A DNA stretch of 64,000 nt from Chryseobacterium artocarpi. GTDB lineage: Bacteria > Bacteroidota > Bacteroidia > Flavobacteriales > Weeksellaceae. The notes beneath the pieces were generated by a model. That model searched no databases. It saw only the letters and a program-made list of their open reading frames with translations, and had not been told where the DNA came from. The DNA lies in the NCBI RefSeq assembly GCF_001684975.1, contig NZ_MAYH01000045.1:558001-622000 (forward strand). Reading direction: 5' to 3'. The translations under genes and the position numbers were made by a program. This document shows positions 17,294 to 25,795 of the stretch, piece after piece (position 1 is the stretch's first letter; every line of letters begins with the position of its first letter).

Positions 17294-17770
17294 TTATTTC
17301 CCCAGATAGGAATTGTACATCCAAACTTCTTTCTCCTGCTCCGTAATATAGTCGCTCATCTGAGAATTGGTTCCCTCATCTCCTGCCTTGTCTGTAATGT
17401 CCAAAAGTTCTCTTTGAAGATCAATCACTACTTTGAAAGAGCTTAAGATCTGTTCAACACTTTTCGTACCATCCGTTACCTCTTTACTTTCTTTGATGGT
17501 TGCTACTTTTAAATAATCTGAATAGTTGTGAGCTGGGGTAGCACCCAACGTCAGGATTCTTTCAGCAATTTCATCAATCTTTAAAACAAGACTGTTGTAA
17601 AGTTCCTCGAACTTTGGGTGAAGAGTGAAAAACTGATCACCTTTGATATTCCAGTGAGAACCTCTTGTATTCTGATAGAACACAGAATAGTTAGCTAAAA
17701 GAATATTTAATTTTTCTGAAATGTTTTTGCAGTCGGTTTCTTTAAGTCCGATAATACTAGCGTTTTTCAT
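17294..17770 (-). CDS. dps: Dps-family ferritin-like DNA-protection protein
   Basis: 158 residues. Four-helix ferritin-like fold with the intersubunit ferroxidase signature: His in GSHWNIKGDQFFTLH, then FEELYNSLVLKIDEIAERI (Asp and Glu ligands). Dps dodecamers oxidise and store Fe(II) and shield DNA during starvation and peroxide stress. Length is typical; no N-terminal Lys-rich tail, so DNA binding may be weak. Single gene with its own terminator; a TAAATTTG element lies at 17880-17873, about 100 nt upstream. Confidence 0.94.
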   Translation of the reverse strand: MKNASIIGLKETDCKNISEKLNILLANYSVFYQNTRGSHWNIKGDQFFTLHPKFEELYNSLVLKIDEIAERILTLGATPAHNYSDYLKVATIKESKEVTDGTKSVEQILSSFKVVIDLQRELLDITDKAGDEGTNSQMSDYITEQEKEVWMYNSYLGK

Positions 17771-18074
17771 ATGTATATATTTATTTTTTAAAGTTGTGTC
17801 TCATCACCGTATTTTAGATTTTTAAAAGAAGATCAGTGCGGTGATTGAATCATTATACCTTCTTATCTATCTCAAATTTACGAAATATTGTGCCGAACTA
17901 CCCGGTTTGTTAATAGAAGATAACTATGAGAAAGTTTTTTAAAATAGTTTAGATGTATTGGGATGTGTACCTTAAAAATAATAATAGAAATGTCGCTTTG
18001 AGGAATAATTATTTTGGATATGCAGGTTTACCAGAGATGATGCTTATCTTTGAAACTTATATCTATCATTAATC
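17771..18074. other. Intergenic region between divergent dps and the GT-C-like gene
   Basis: 304 nt without a gene. It holds a -7 candidate for dps (TAAATTTG, minus strand, 17880-17873) and one for the rightward gene (TATCTTTG, 18045-18052). No palindrome stands out. Confidence 0.4.
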
Positions 18075-19667
18075 ATGAAAGCACTCCAAAATATAAGATT
18101 ACGAAGTTTTTTATGGTCTTTTATTGTTTTTTTCTCTGTTTGTCTGTTTTACTATATCAGTTCATCGATGAAAACAGAAGGACATTATACTTATCTTTTG
18201 GACGATGCGTACATTCATCTTGCTATCGCGAAGAATTTTGCGTTGTATGATGTCTGGGGAATGACGAAATATCAGTTTTCCTCTACTTCGTCGTCACCAT
18301 TATTCACCTATATTCTTAGTTTACTGATTACTCTTTTTGGGAATAATGATCAGATCCCTTTGTATTTCAATATTATTTTCAGTGTTGGAATTTTATATTT
18401 CCTGTCCACCTATTATGCTGAAGTTCTAAAAGGAGTAAAGGAAACTGTTCTGGCTGTTCTTTTTACTACATTTTTTATTGTGCTTCAGATTAATCTTCTT
18501 TCAGGAATGGAGCATGTATTTCAGGTATTTCTGTTTGTTGTGAATATCTTTTGCTTTTCCCATAAAGATCAGAATAAAGCAGCAATGTATGGCTTCTATC
18601 TAAGTATTTTATTGATGGGGCTTGTCCGTTTTGAGAGTATGTTTTATTTCGTGATTCTGTCATTTATGTTTGCTTTAATAAGGAAATGGAAAGATGCAAT
18701 ACTCATTTTATTATTAGGATTTATACCGATTATGGCTTTCTGTGCTTACAATTATCAGCAAGACGGATACTTTTTTCCTAACTCTGTAGTTGTGAAGGGA
18801 ACAAAGCTGAGTCTTGATTCAAATATCGTACAGCAGTTGAAAGTAATCTTACTGGATAACTTTCTGTTGAATGTGAGTTTTTATAAAGTAGGTGTTTTTC
18901 CTGTTTTACTTTGCTTTATTGTGGTGTATAGAGATTTCAGAGTAAAGAAAGTACATGATGTATTAAAAGGTAACTTTTTATTGATTGTGTTTTCCTTACT
19001 TATGATATGTCATTGCATGTTTGCCGATCTGAAAGGGCATTTGCGTTATGAGGCTTATATCCTTACAGGATTCTGTATGGCTTTGATTCCAAAGCTTAAA
19101 GAGCTGTTTACTGATTTCAGAAACTATATTAAAAAAGAAAAATTAATTACCATACTAATTGCTGCCAATGTTTTCCTTCTTATATATAAAGGAGGAGTTG
19201 CTCACAAAATAATGATGGGTGGAGGGAAAAACATCTATGAGCAGCAGGTGCAGTCGGCAAAATTCCTGCATCAGTTTTATAATAATTCTAAAGTTGTAGC
19301 TAATGATATCGGAGCAATATGTTATTATACCAATATTCATTTGCTTGATATTGCCGGTCTGGGTTCTGTGGAAACGATTCGTTTTAATGAAGGTAAAAAG
19401 AAGTTTGACGGAAAGTTTGGAAGTTTTCTTACCCAATATAGTACAGATAATAAATATGATATTGCTGTTGTATATGAAGGTTGGCTTCAGGGATATGTTC
19501 CTGCAGGCTGGAAAAAAGCAGCTGTTCTGAAAATTGAAGAAAAAGTAACGGTGGCAAGACTTGAAGTTTCCATCTACGCTATAGATACAAGGAATCTGGA
19601 GCAGCTTAAACAAAATATTAAAAAATTTAATTGGAATAAAAACGTTACCGTCACAATCGTTGATTAA
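18075..19667 (+). CDS. Polytopic membrane protein, GT-C glycosyltransferase-like
   Basis: 530 residues with about ten predicted membrane helices in the first 390 residues and a soluble C-terminal part. The first periplasmic loop contains YTYLLDDAYIHLAIAKNFA with Asp43-Asp44, the acidic pair expected of GT-C enzymes that use polyprenyl-phosphate sugars. A SSTSSSPLFTYILSLL segment follows, also usual in that class. The C-terminal domain (VVANDIGAICYYTNIHLLDIAGLG) resembles that of related bacterial membrane proteins of unknown specificity. I infer sugar transfer at the membrane; there are no glycan genes beside it to confirm this. Confidence 0.65.
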   Translation: MKALQNIRLRSFLWSFIVFFSVCLFYYISSSMKTEGHYTYLLDDAYIHLAIAKNFALYDVWGMTKYQFSSTSSSPLFTYILSLLITLFGNNDQIPLYFNIIFSVGILYFLSTYYAEVLKGVKETVLAVLFTTFFIVLQINLLSGMEHVFQVFLFVVNIFCFSHKDQNKAAMYGFYLSILLMGLVRFESMFYFVILSFMFALIRKWKDAILILLLGFIPIMAFCAYNYQQDGYFFPNSVVVKGTKLSLDSNIVQQLKVILLDNFLLNVSFYKVGVFPVLLCFIVVYRDFRVKKVHDVLKGNFLLIVFSLLMICHCMFADLKGHLRYEAYILTGFCMALIPKLKELFTDFRNYIKKEKLITILIAANVFLLIYKGGVAHKIMMGGGKNIYEQQVQSAKFLHQFYNNSKVVANDIGAICYYTNIHLLDIAGLGSVETIRFNEGKKKFDGKFGSFLTQYSTDNKYDIAVVYEGWLQGYVPAGWKKAAVLKIEEKVTVARLEVSIYAIDTRNLEQLKQNIKKFNWNKNVTVTIVD

Positions 19668-19722
19668 ATGTAAGTGTCTGTTAATTAATTTTTAATAAAA
19701 AAGATTATTTATATACAACTGC

Positions 19723-19752
19723 TTGTTAATTAAAAAAAAATTACTATTTTTG
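19723..19752 (+). promoter_or_regulatory. Promoter of the str operon (TTG-N19-TATTTTTG)
   Basis: TTG at 19723-19725, 19-nt spacer, TATTTTTG at 19745-19752 followed by CACC. Full match to TTG-N19-TAnnTTTG; 24 nt upstream of the rpsL ATG. Confidence 0.85.
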
Positions 19753-19776
19753 CACCCTAAAATAAAAAGCAATTAA

Positions 19777-20190
19777 ATGCCTACTATTCAACAATTAGTA
19801 AGAAAAGGAAGAGCCACGCTTGCCAAGAAGAGCAAATCGGCTGCCCTTGATTCTTGTCCACAAAGACGTGGTGTATGTACGAGAGTATATACTACTACAC
19901 CTAAGAAACCTAACTCTGCACTTAGAAAAGTAGCAAGGGTAAGACTTTCAAACGGTAAAGAAGTTAACGCCTATATCCCGGGCGAAGGACACAATCTTCA
20001 AGAGCACTCGATAGTATTGGTTAGAGGCGGAAGGGTGAAAGACCTACCGGGAGTACGTTACCACATCGTAAGAGGTGCATTAGACACAGCTGGTGTAAAT
20101 GGAAGAACTCAGAGAAGATCTAAGTACGGAGCTAAGAGACCTAAACCAGGACAAGCTGCTGCAGCTCCTGCAAAAGGTAAGAAAAAATAA
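19777..20190 (+). CDS. rpsL: 30S ribosomal protein S12
   Basis: 137 residues. S12 of the decoding centre. Streptomycin-relevant residues are wild type: Lys in [11 protein letters not shown] (E. coli K42/K43 region) and Lys in [13 protein letters not shown] (K87/K88 region). A short Ala/Lys tail (about 15 residues) follows the conserved core, usual for flavobacteria. First gene of the str operon, 23 nt before rpsG. Confidence 0.98.
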   Translation: MPTIQQLVRKGRATLAKKSKSAALDSCPQRRGVCTRVYTTTPKKPNSALRKVARVRLSNGKEVNAYIPGEGHNLQEHSIVLVRGGRVKDLPGVRYHIVRGALDTAGVNGRTQRRSKYGAKRPKPGQAAAAPAKGKKK

Positions 20191-20213
20191 TCATTAAATA
20201 AGGTACAGAAGCA

Positions 20214-20690
20214 ATGAGAAAGACAAAAGCGAAAAAAAGACCGTTGTTACCAGATCCGAAGTTTAATGATCAATTGGTAACGAGATTCGTAAACAACTTA
20301 ATGCTAGACGGTAAGAAGTCTATCGCATTCAAAATTTTTTATGATGCATTAGACATCGTAGAAACTAAAAAAGGAGAAACTGAGAAAACAGCCCTTGAAA
20401 TCTGGAAAGACGCATTAACAAACGTTATGCCTCACGTAGAAGTACGTTCTAGAAGAGTAGGTGGAGCTAACTTCCAGATTCCTATGCCAATCAGAGCTGA
20501 TAGAAAAATTTCTATGGCAATGAAATGGTTAATTAGCTACTCTAAAAAGAGAAATGATAAGTCTATGGCTTTGAAATTAGCTAATGAAGTTGTAGCTGCT
20601 TCAAGAGAAGAAGGTGCAGCTTTCAAAAAGAAAACTGATACTCACAAAATGGCGGAAGCTAACAAAGCGTTTTCACACTTTAAATTCTAA
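20214..20690 (+). CDS. rpsG: 30S ribosomal protein S7
   Basis: 158 residues, standard length. Binds the 3' major domain of 16S rRNA and nucleates the 30S head. Conserved features: [40 protein letters not shown] and [20 protein letters not shown]. Six nt before fusA. Confidence 0.98.
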   Translation: MRKTKAKKRPLLPDPKFNDQLVTRFVNNLMLDGKKSIAFKIFYDALDIVETKKGETEKTALEIWKDALTNVMPHVEVRSRRVGGANFQIPMPIRADRKISMAMKWLISYSKKRNDKSMALKLANEVVAASREEGAAFKKKTDTHKMAEANKAFSHFKF

Positions 20691-20696
20691 TCTGAA

Positions 20697-22814
20697 ATGG
20701 GTAGAGATCTTAAATTTACAAGAAATATTGGTATTGCTGCTCACATTGATGCGGGTAAAACTACCACTACAGAAAGGATTTTATTCTATACAGGTGTAAA
20801 CCACAAAATTGGAGAAGTTCACGACGGTGCTTCTACAATGGACTGGATGGAGCAAGAAGCAGAAAGAGGTATTACTATTACTTCTGCTGCAACTACTTGT
20901 TCTTGGAACTTTCCAACAGACCAAGGAAAACCTTTAGCTGATACTAAAGCTTATCACTTCAACATCATCGATACACCGGGACACGTTGACTTCACTGTAG
21001 AAGTAAACAGATCTTTAAGAGTATTAGATGGATTGGTATTCTTATTCTCTGCAGTAGATGGAGTAGAGCCTCAGTCTGAAACAAACTGGAGACTTGCTGA
21101 CAACTACAAAGTTGCGAGAATGGGATTCGTAAACAAAATGGACAGACAAGGTGCTGACTTCCTTAACGTGGTAAACCAGGTTAAAGAAATGTTAGGATCT
21201 AACGCAGTTCCAATCGTTTTACCAATCGGTGCTGAAGAAGATTTCAAAGGTGTAGTTGACTTAATTAAAAACAGAGCGATCATCTGGGATGAAGCTGGAC
21301 AAGGTGCTACTTTCGAGGTAGTTCCAATTCCTGAAGACATGAAAGATGAAGTTCTTGAATATAGAGAGAAATTAGTAGAAGCTGTTTCTGAATATGACGA
21401 GACTTTGATGGAGAAATTCTTCGAAGATCCGGATTCAATTACAGAAGAAGAAATCAATGCTGCATTGAGAGCTGCTACTATCGATTTATCTATTATCCCA
21501 ATGACTTGTGGTTCTTCGTTCAAGAACAAAGGAGTACAGTTTATGTTGGATGCAGTATGTAAATACTTGCCTTCTCCATTGGATAAAGATGATATCAAAG
21601 GTACTGACCCAAGAACAGACGCTGAAATTACAAGAAAGCCGTCTGTAGACGAGCCTTTCTCTGCATTAGCATTTAAGATTGCTACTGACCCATTCGTGGG
21701 AAGATTAGCATTCTTCAGAGCATATTCTGGAAGACTAGATGCTGGTTCTTATATCTTGAACACTCGTTCAGGAGATAAAGAAAGAATCTCTAGAATCTAT
21801 CAGATGCACGCTAACAAGCAAAACCCAGTAGAATATATTGAAGCTGGTGATATTGGTGCAGCTGTAGGATTCAAGTCTATCAAAACTGGTGATACAATGT
21901 GTGACGAGAAAAACCCAATCGTTCTTGAATCGATGGTTTTCCCTGATCCGGTAATTGGTATCGCTGTTGAGCCTAAAACTAAAGCTGACCAGGATAAAAT
22001 GGGTAACGCTTTAGCTAAATTGGCTGAAGAAGATCCAACGTTTACGGTAAGAACTGACGAGGCTTCTGGACAAACGATCATCTCTGGTATGGGTGAGCTT
22101 CACTTAGATATCATTGTAGACCGTATGAAGAGAGAGTTCAAAGTTGAAGTAAACCAAGGACAACCTCAGGTAGAGTACAAAGAAAACTTAACAAGAGTTG
22201 CCAACCACAGAGAGGTTTACAAAAAGCAATCTGGAGGTAAAGGTAAATTTGCTGACATTGTATTTGAACTAGGACCTGCAGACGAAGGTAAAGTTGGTTT
22301 AGAATTCATCAATGAGATCAAAGGTGGTAACGTTCCTAGAGAATTCGTTCCTGCAATTGAAAAAGGATTTAAAGCTGCAATGAAGAACGGTCCATTGGCT
22401 GGTTTCGAAGTTGAAGGTATTAAAGTTACTCTTAAAGATGGATCTTTCCACGCAGTGGATTCTGATGCACTTTCTTTCGAAATGGCTGCTAAGCTAGGAT
22501 TTAAAGAAGCTGGTAAAGCTGCTAAACCAGTAATTATGGAGCCTATTATGAAACTGGAAGTTGTAACTCCGGAAGAGTATATGGGTAACATCATTGGTGA
22601 CCTTAACAAGAGAAGAGGTACAATCAGTGGTCAGGAAGAGAAAAATGGAGCTGTTGTAATCAAAGGTTCTGTTCCACTTTCTGAAATGTTTGGATACGTA
22701 ACTACTCTAAGAACACTTTCATCAGGAAGAGCTACTTCTTCTATGGAATTAGAGAAGTACCAAGCTACTCCACAAAACGTTGCTGAAGAAATCATAGCTA
22801 AAGCAAAAGGTTAA
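20697..22814 (+). CDS. fusA: Elongation factor G
   Basis: 705 residues. Translocation GTPase. G motifs visible: [14 protein letters not shown] (P loop), DTPGHVDF (G3), NKMDRQGAD (G4) and [10 protein letters not shown] (G5 region). Domains II-V follow ([19 protein letters not shown] in domain III; C-terminal [15 protein letters not shown]). It sits in the classical str order after rpsL-rpsG; rpsJ follows after 16 nt and no tuf is present. Confidence 0.98.
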   Translation: MGRDLKFTRNIGIAAHIDAGKTTTTERILFYTGVNHKIGEVHDGASTMDWMEQEAERGITITSAATTCSWNFPTDQGKPLADTKAYHFNIIDTPGHVDFTVEVNRSLRVLDGLVFLFSAVDGVEPQSETNWRLADNYKVARMGFVNKMDRQGADFLNVVNQVKEMLGSNAVPIVLPIGAEEDFKGVVDLIKNRAIIWDEAGQGATFEVVPIPEDMKDEVLEYREKLVEAVSEYDETLMEKFFEDPDSITEEEINAALRAATIDLSIIPMTCGSSFKNKGVQFMLDAVCKYLPSPLDKDDIKGTDPRTDAEITRKPSVDEPFSALAFKIATDPFVGRLAFFRAYSGRLDAGSYILNTRSGDKERISRIYQMHANKQNPVEYIEAGDIGAAVGFKSIKTGDTMCDEKNPIVLESMVFPDPVIGIAVEPKTKADQDKMGNALAKLAEEDPTFTVRTDEASGQTIISGMGELHLDIIVDRMKREFKVEVNQGQPQVEYKENLTRVANHREVYKKQSGGKGKFADIVFELGPADEGKVGLEFINEIKGGNVPREFVPAIEKGFKAAMKNGPLAGFEVEGIKVTLKDGSFHAVDSDALSFEMAAKLGFKEAGKAAKPVIMEPIMKLEVVTPEEYMGNIIGDLNKRRGTISGQEEKNGAVVIKGSVPLSEMFGYVTTLRTLSSGRATSSMELEKYQATPQNVAEEIIAKAKG

Positions 22815-22830
22815 TTTTTAAATTAAAGAA

Positions 22831-23136
22831 ATGTCACAAAGAATCAGAATAAAACTAAAATCTTACGATTACAACTTGGTAGACAAGTCTGCTGAGAAAA
22901 TCGTAAAAACGGTAAAGGCTACTGGTGCTGTTGTAAACGGTCCTATTCCATTACCTACGAATAAGAGAATCTTCACAGTGTTGAGATCTCCGCACGTAAA
23001 CAAGAAAGCAAGAGAGCAGTTCCAATTATCAGCTCACAAGAGACTAATGGATATCTACTCTTCTTCTTCTAAAACTGTTGATGCTCTAATGAAATTAGAA
23101 CTTCCTTCAGGTGTAGACGTTGAAATTAAAGTGTGA
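22831..23136 (+). CDS. rpsJ: 30S ribosomal protein S10
   Basis: 101 residues. Conserved core [47 protein letters not shown] and HKRLMDIY. S10 also acts in Nus-dependent antitermination. Here it is the last gene of the str operon and is followed by a terminator; its usual next neighbour rplC lies 18.7 kb away. Confidence 0.98.
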   Translation: MSQRIRIKLKSYDYNLVDKSAEKIVKTVKATGAVVNGPIPLPTNKRIFTVLRSPHVNKKAREQFQLSAHKRLMDIYSSSSKTVDALMKLELPSGVDVEIKV

Positions 23137-23163
23137 TAACTGCATACTTTGCAATGATTATAG

Positions 23164-23195
23164 AATCCGTTCCTTTTTAGGGACGGATTTTTTGT
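23164..23195 (+). terminator. Terminator after rpsJ
   Basis: Hairpin AATCCGTTCC-TTTTTAG-GGACGGATT (one bulged T) followed by TTTTTTG; 27 nt after the rpsJ stop. It closes the str operon. Confidence 0.85.
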
Positions 23196-23258
23196 TTTAA
23201 AGCTAATTGTATTTTAGTATTTCAAACATTCTTGATACTTTTGAATTAAATTAATACC

Positions 23259-24086
23259 ATGAAAAAACTAATACTGATGCTATTCCCCTTATTGTTTAGT
23301 GCACAGACCCATCGTTTTATTTACCAGTTTCAGTATAAAACAGATTCATTGGCAAAGGAATTGAGTAAAGACAATATGATTTTGGATATCAATCCTGATG
23401 ATGTCAAATTTTATCCTTATTCCTACGCCGAAACAGACTCTTTAAATATTATTCGCGGTCAGAGAAGATCGAGATGGGATGATCATCTGCCTGCTCTTAT
23501 CAGAAAAAAAGATTCTTTTGAAAATACTTCATTGATTTTACTGAATGATCTTTACTCTTTAAAATCAATAGACAAAATGAACTGGAAACTTCTGAATGAT
23601 ACTAAAGTTGACGGACAGTATACACTACAAAAAGCAACGACAACTTTTGGAGGCAGAAAATGGGAGGCATGGTTTTGTAAAGATATCAGTTTAAGTGAAG
23701 GACCTTATAAGTTCCGTGGACTTCCGGGGCTGATCTTTGAAGTAGAAGACACTCATAAGAATTATATTTTCAAACTGGCTAAAAGCATGAAACTTCCCAA
23801 AACCTATGAAACCCCTTTTCTAGAAAGTTTTATGGGAAAGAAACCTATTCCTGTGAATGATAAGATCATTGCAAAAAAGCAATTGGAACTTTATAATGAT
23901 CCGTTGCGTGATGTTGCAGAAGCATTTAAATCCAATACCAATCCAGACAATACATTTTATGTTTTAGGAGTACAGATCAAAAGCATAGACCAGCTAAAAG
24001 GAATGTCTGATGAACGAAGAAAAATGATTTTAAAAGAAAATAACCCTATCGAGATTGATAAAGCGGTGAAGTATCCTTCGAATTGA
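23259..24086 (+). CDS. GLPGLI-family secreted protein
   Basis: 275 residues. Signal peptide MKKLILMLFPLLFSAQ. The name-giving motif lies in GPYKFRGLPGLIFEVED (about 149-165), preceded by the usual KWEAWFCKDISLSEGPYKF. GLPGLI proteins are Bacteroidota-specific, exported, of unknown function, and occur in many copies in Chryseobacterium. A paralogue lies at 40523. Single gene after the str terminator. Confidence 0.9.
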   Translation: MKKLILMLFPLLFSAQTHRFIYQFQYKTDSLAKELSKDNMILDINPDDVKFYPYSYAETDSLNIIRGQRRSRWDDHLPALIRKKDSFENTSLILLNDLYSLKSIDKMNWKLLNDTKVDGQYTLQKATTTFGGRKWEAWFCKDISLSEGPYKFRGLPGLIFEVEDTHKNYIFKLAKSMKLPKTYETPFLESFMGKKPIPVNDKIIAKKQLELYNDPLRDVAEAFKSNTNPDNTFYVLGVQIKSIDQLKGMSDERRKMILKENNPIEIDKAVKYPSN

Positions 24087-24159
24087 TTAAAAGAGTACTA
24101 TTTATCCCTTCATCATTTATCTCTTTTAAATTCAATAACATAAAATAAAGACGATATAT

Positions 24160-25554
24160 ATGAGCAGAGAAGTTGAGAGAATTGCAGAATCATATGGTAT
24201 CAACAAAGACAGTTATTACTGCGAAACCAATAGCTCAGGAGAAGTTATTTCCTTAGAATTATATGAGCCGGAATATGATGAGCTTAGCGATGCTGACAGA
24301 GAAAGTCATTTACAATTTGCAGGAACATTAAATAAACTTGAGAGACTTGAAATTTCATTCTATGACTATGAACTTTCCGATCTGAGTTTTCTTTCCAATT
24401 TAATAAACCTGAAAGAATTGTCATTAGATTGTAATTCACAATTCTCAAGCCTTGGAGGATTCCTTCATTTAACAGAACTTGAAGCCCTTTACATTCAAGG
24501 ATCAATAATTGAATCGATTGATGAAATATATACCTTTCACAAACTTGAATATTTAAATATCGGATACAGTAAAATTAAAGATATAAGTTCACTCGAAAAG
24601 CTTTCCGGTACTTTGAAAGGTCTTTATTTAAGCGATAACCAGATTGAAGATATATCATGTCTTACCTCATTATATCAACTGGAATATTTTCATGCATCCA
24701 AGAATAAGATTACCAATATTCCTGATTTAACAGCTCTAAAAAACCTGAAAGAAATAACATTAAATGATAATAAGATTAAATCTTTTGATGGCTTAAGCAA
24801 CCTGAAAAACCTAAAGAAAATCGAAGCAAGTGATAACCAGGTTGAGAATATTGACCTGCTTAGCAATCTTAACGGAATAGAAGAACTTTATGTAAGGAAT
24901 AATCTGATCTCAGATATTTCGTCAGTCCAAAACTTAACCTGTCTTCTCAATCTCGATATTTCAGATAATAAAATTGTCTCTTTATCACCTTTAAATCATC
25001 TGAAAAAGTTATCTTTTTTAAGTTGTAATAATAGTAAGATTAAAGATTTCGATCAGCTGAAACTGAGTTCTCAGTTGAAGTTTCTCTATCTGAATAATTG
25101 TGGAATTAAAGTCCTACACTTTTTAAATAATCAGACTCAATTAAGTATTTTGTATCTGAATGATAATCATATTTCAGAATTCAATTCATTTAAAAATACG
25201 AAAGAACTAAGGCATTTATCTTTGATAAATAATGATATTGAAAAGCCATTTTCCATTGAGTCATATCCTAGTATTCATGTTGTAGATCTTTCCGGAAATA
25301 AATTTGGTAATAAGAAGTTCATTCAAGCTTCCGAAGTCAGTGCTGGAGGTACTATTAAAGAACTTTCCGATTTGTATAGAAAACTTACTTTTGGAGAGCT
25401 AAAATCCGAGCCTCATAACACGGAACCTGATTTTGTGTATAGAAAATTAGGAAAAGACCATCATCCTTTAGTGTCTGGTATTAGAATAATATTACTTGTC
25501 GTTCTCCTGATCATTGTATTGCTAATGATTAAAATGCTGCTTAATCGAATTTAA
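24160..25554 (+). CDS. Leucine-rich-repeat protein with C-terminal membrane tail
   Basis: 464 residues. No signal peptide. After ~50 acidic N-terminal residues there are about 15 leucine-rich repeats (roughly 54-385), nearly all 22 residues long, of the SDS22/internalin type (for example LKGLYLSDNQIEDISCLTS). A ~50-residue Lys/Glu/Pro-containing linker follows, then one hydrophobic helix (IILLVVLLIIVLLMIKMLL, about 441-459) with only three residues after it. This is a tail-anchored topology with the LRR arc in the cytoplasm, unlike secreted LRR proteins. Probably a protein-interaction scaffold at the inner membrane; partner unknown. Neighbouring genes give no hint. Confidence 0.8.
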   Translation: MSREVERIAESYGINKDSYYCETNSSGEVISLELYEPEYDELSDADRESHLQFAGTLNKLERLEISFYDYELSDLSFLSNLINLKELSLDCNSQFSSLGGFLHLTELEALYIQGSIIESIDEIYTFHKLEYLNIGYSKIKDISSLEKLSGTLKGLYLSDNQIEDISCLTSLYQLEYFHASKNKITNIPDLTALKNLKEITLNDNKIKSFDGLSNLKNLKKIEASDNQVENIDLLSNLNGIEELYVRNNLISDISSVQNLTCLLNLDISDNKIVSLSPLNHLKKLSFLSCNNSKIKDFDQLKLSSQLKFLYLNNCGIKVLHFLNNQTQLSILYLNDNHISEFNSFKNTKELRHLSLINNDIEKPFSIESYPSIHVVDLSGNKFGNKKFIQASEVSAGGTIKELSDLYRKLTFGELKSEPHNTEPDFVYRKLGKDHHPLVSGIRIILLVVLLIIVLLMIKMLLNRI

Positions 25555-25570
25555 TAATCCCCATCAATAG

Positions 25571-25608
25571 AAAATCAAATTTACAAGGTGTGAATTTGAT
25601 TTTTTGTT
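25571..25608 (+). terminator. Terminator of the LRR gene
   Basis: 11-bp stem AAAATCAAATT/AATTTGATTTT, 11-nt loop, then TTGTTTTT; just after the stop at 25554. Confidence 0.8.
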
Positions 25609-25723
25609 TTTAATACCCATTCTTTAATACAAAATGGTAATGCTTAAAATTAATATGAATATTTAGTAATGTTTTAATGATAATTGTATTCATATTGTTG
25701 ATTTTGCATTTCATACAAGGGCT

Positions 25724-25743
25724 AAGGTGACATATGTCACCTT
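25724..25743. promoter_or_regulatory. 20-bp perfect palindrome, Crp/Fnr-like site
   Basis: AAGGTGACATATGTCACCTT is a perfect 20-bp palindrome containing GTGA-N6-TCAC, the core of Crp/Fnr-family operators. It lies 30 nt upstream of the -7 box of the TonB-receptor gene, so a bound regulator would touch the -33 region. No T-run follows, which argues against a terminator. Confidence 0.6.
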
Positions 25744-25773
25744 GTTTTATTTATTTAGAATTATTAAAAATAA

Positions 25774-25781
25774 TAGTTTTG
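25774..25781 (+). promoter_or_regulatory. -7 element of the TonB-receptor gene
   Basis: TAGTTTTG (TAnnTTTG) 14 nt upstream of the ATG at 25796. It lies downstream of the alternative start at 25727, so it supports the shorter protein. Confidence 0.55.
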
Positions 25782-25795
25782 CAAAAAAAATATTG

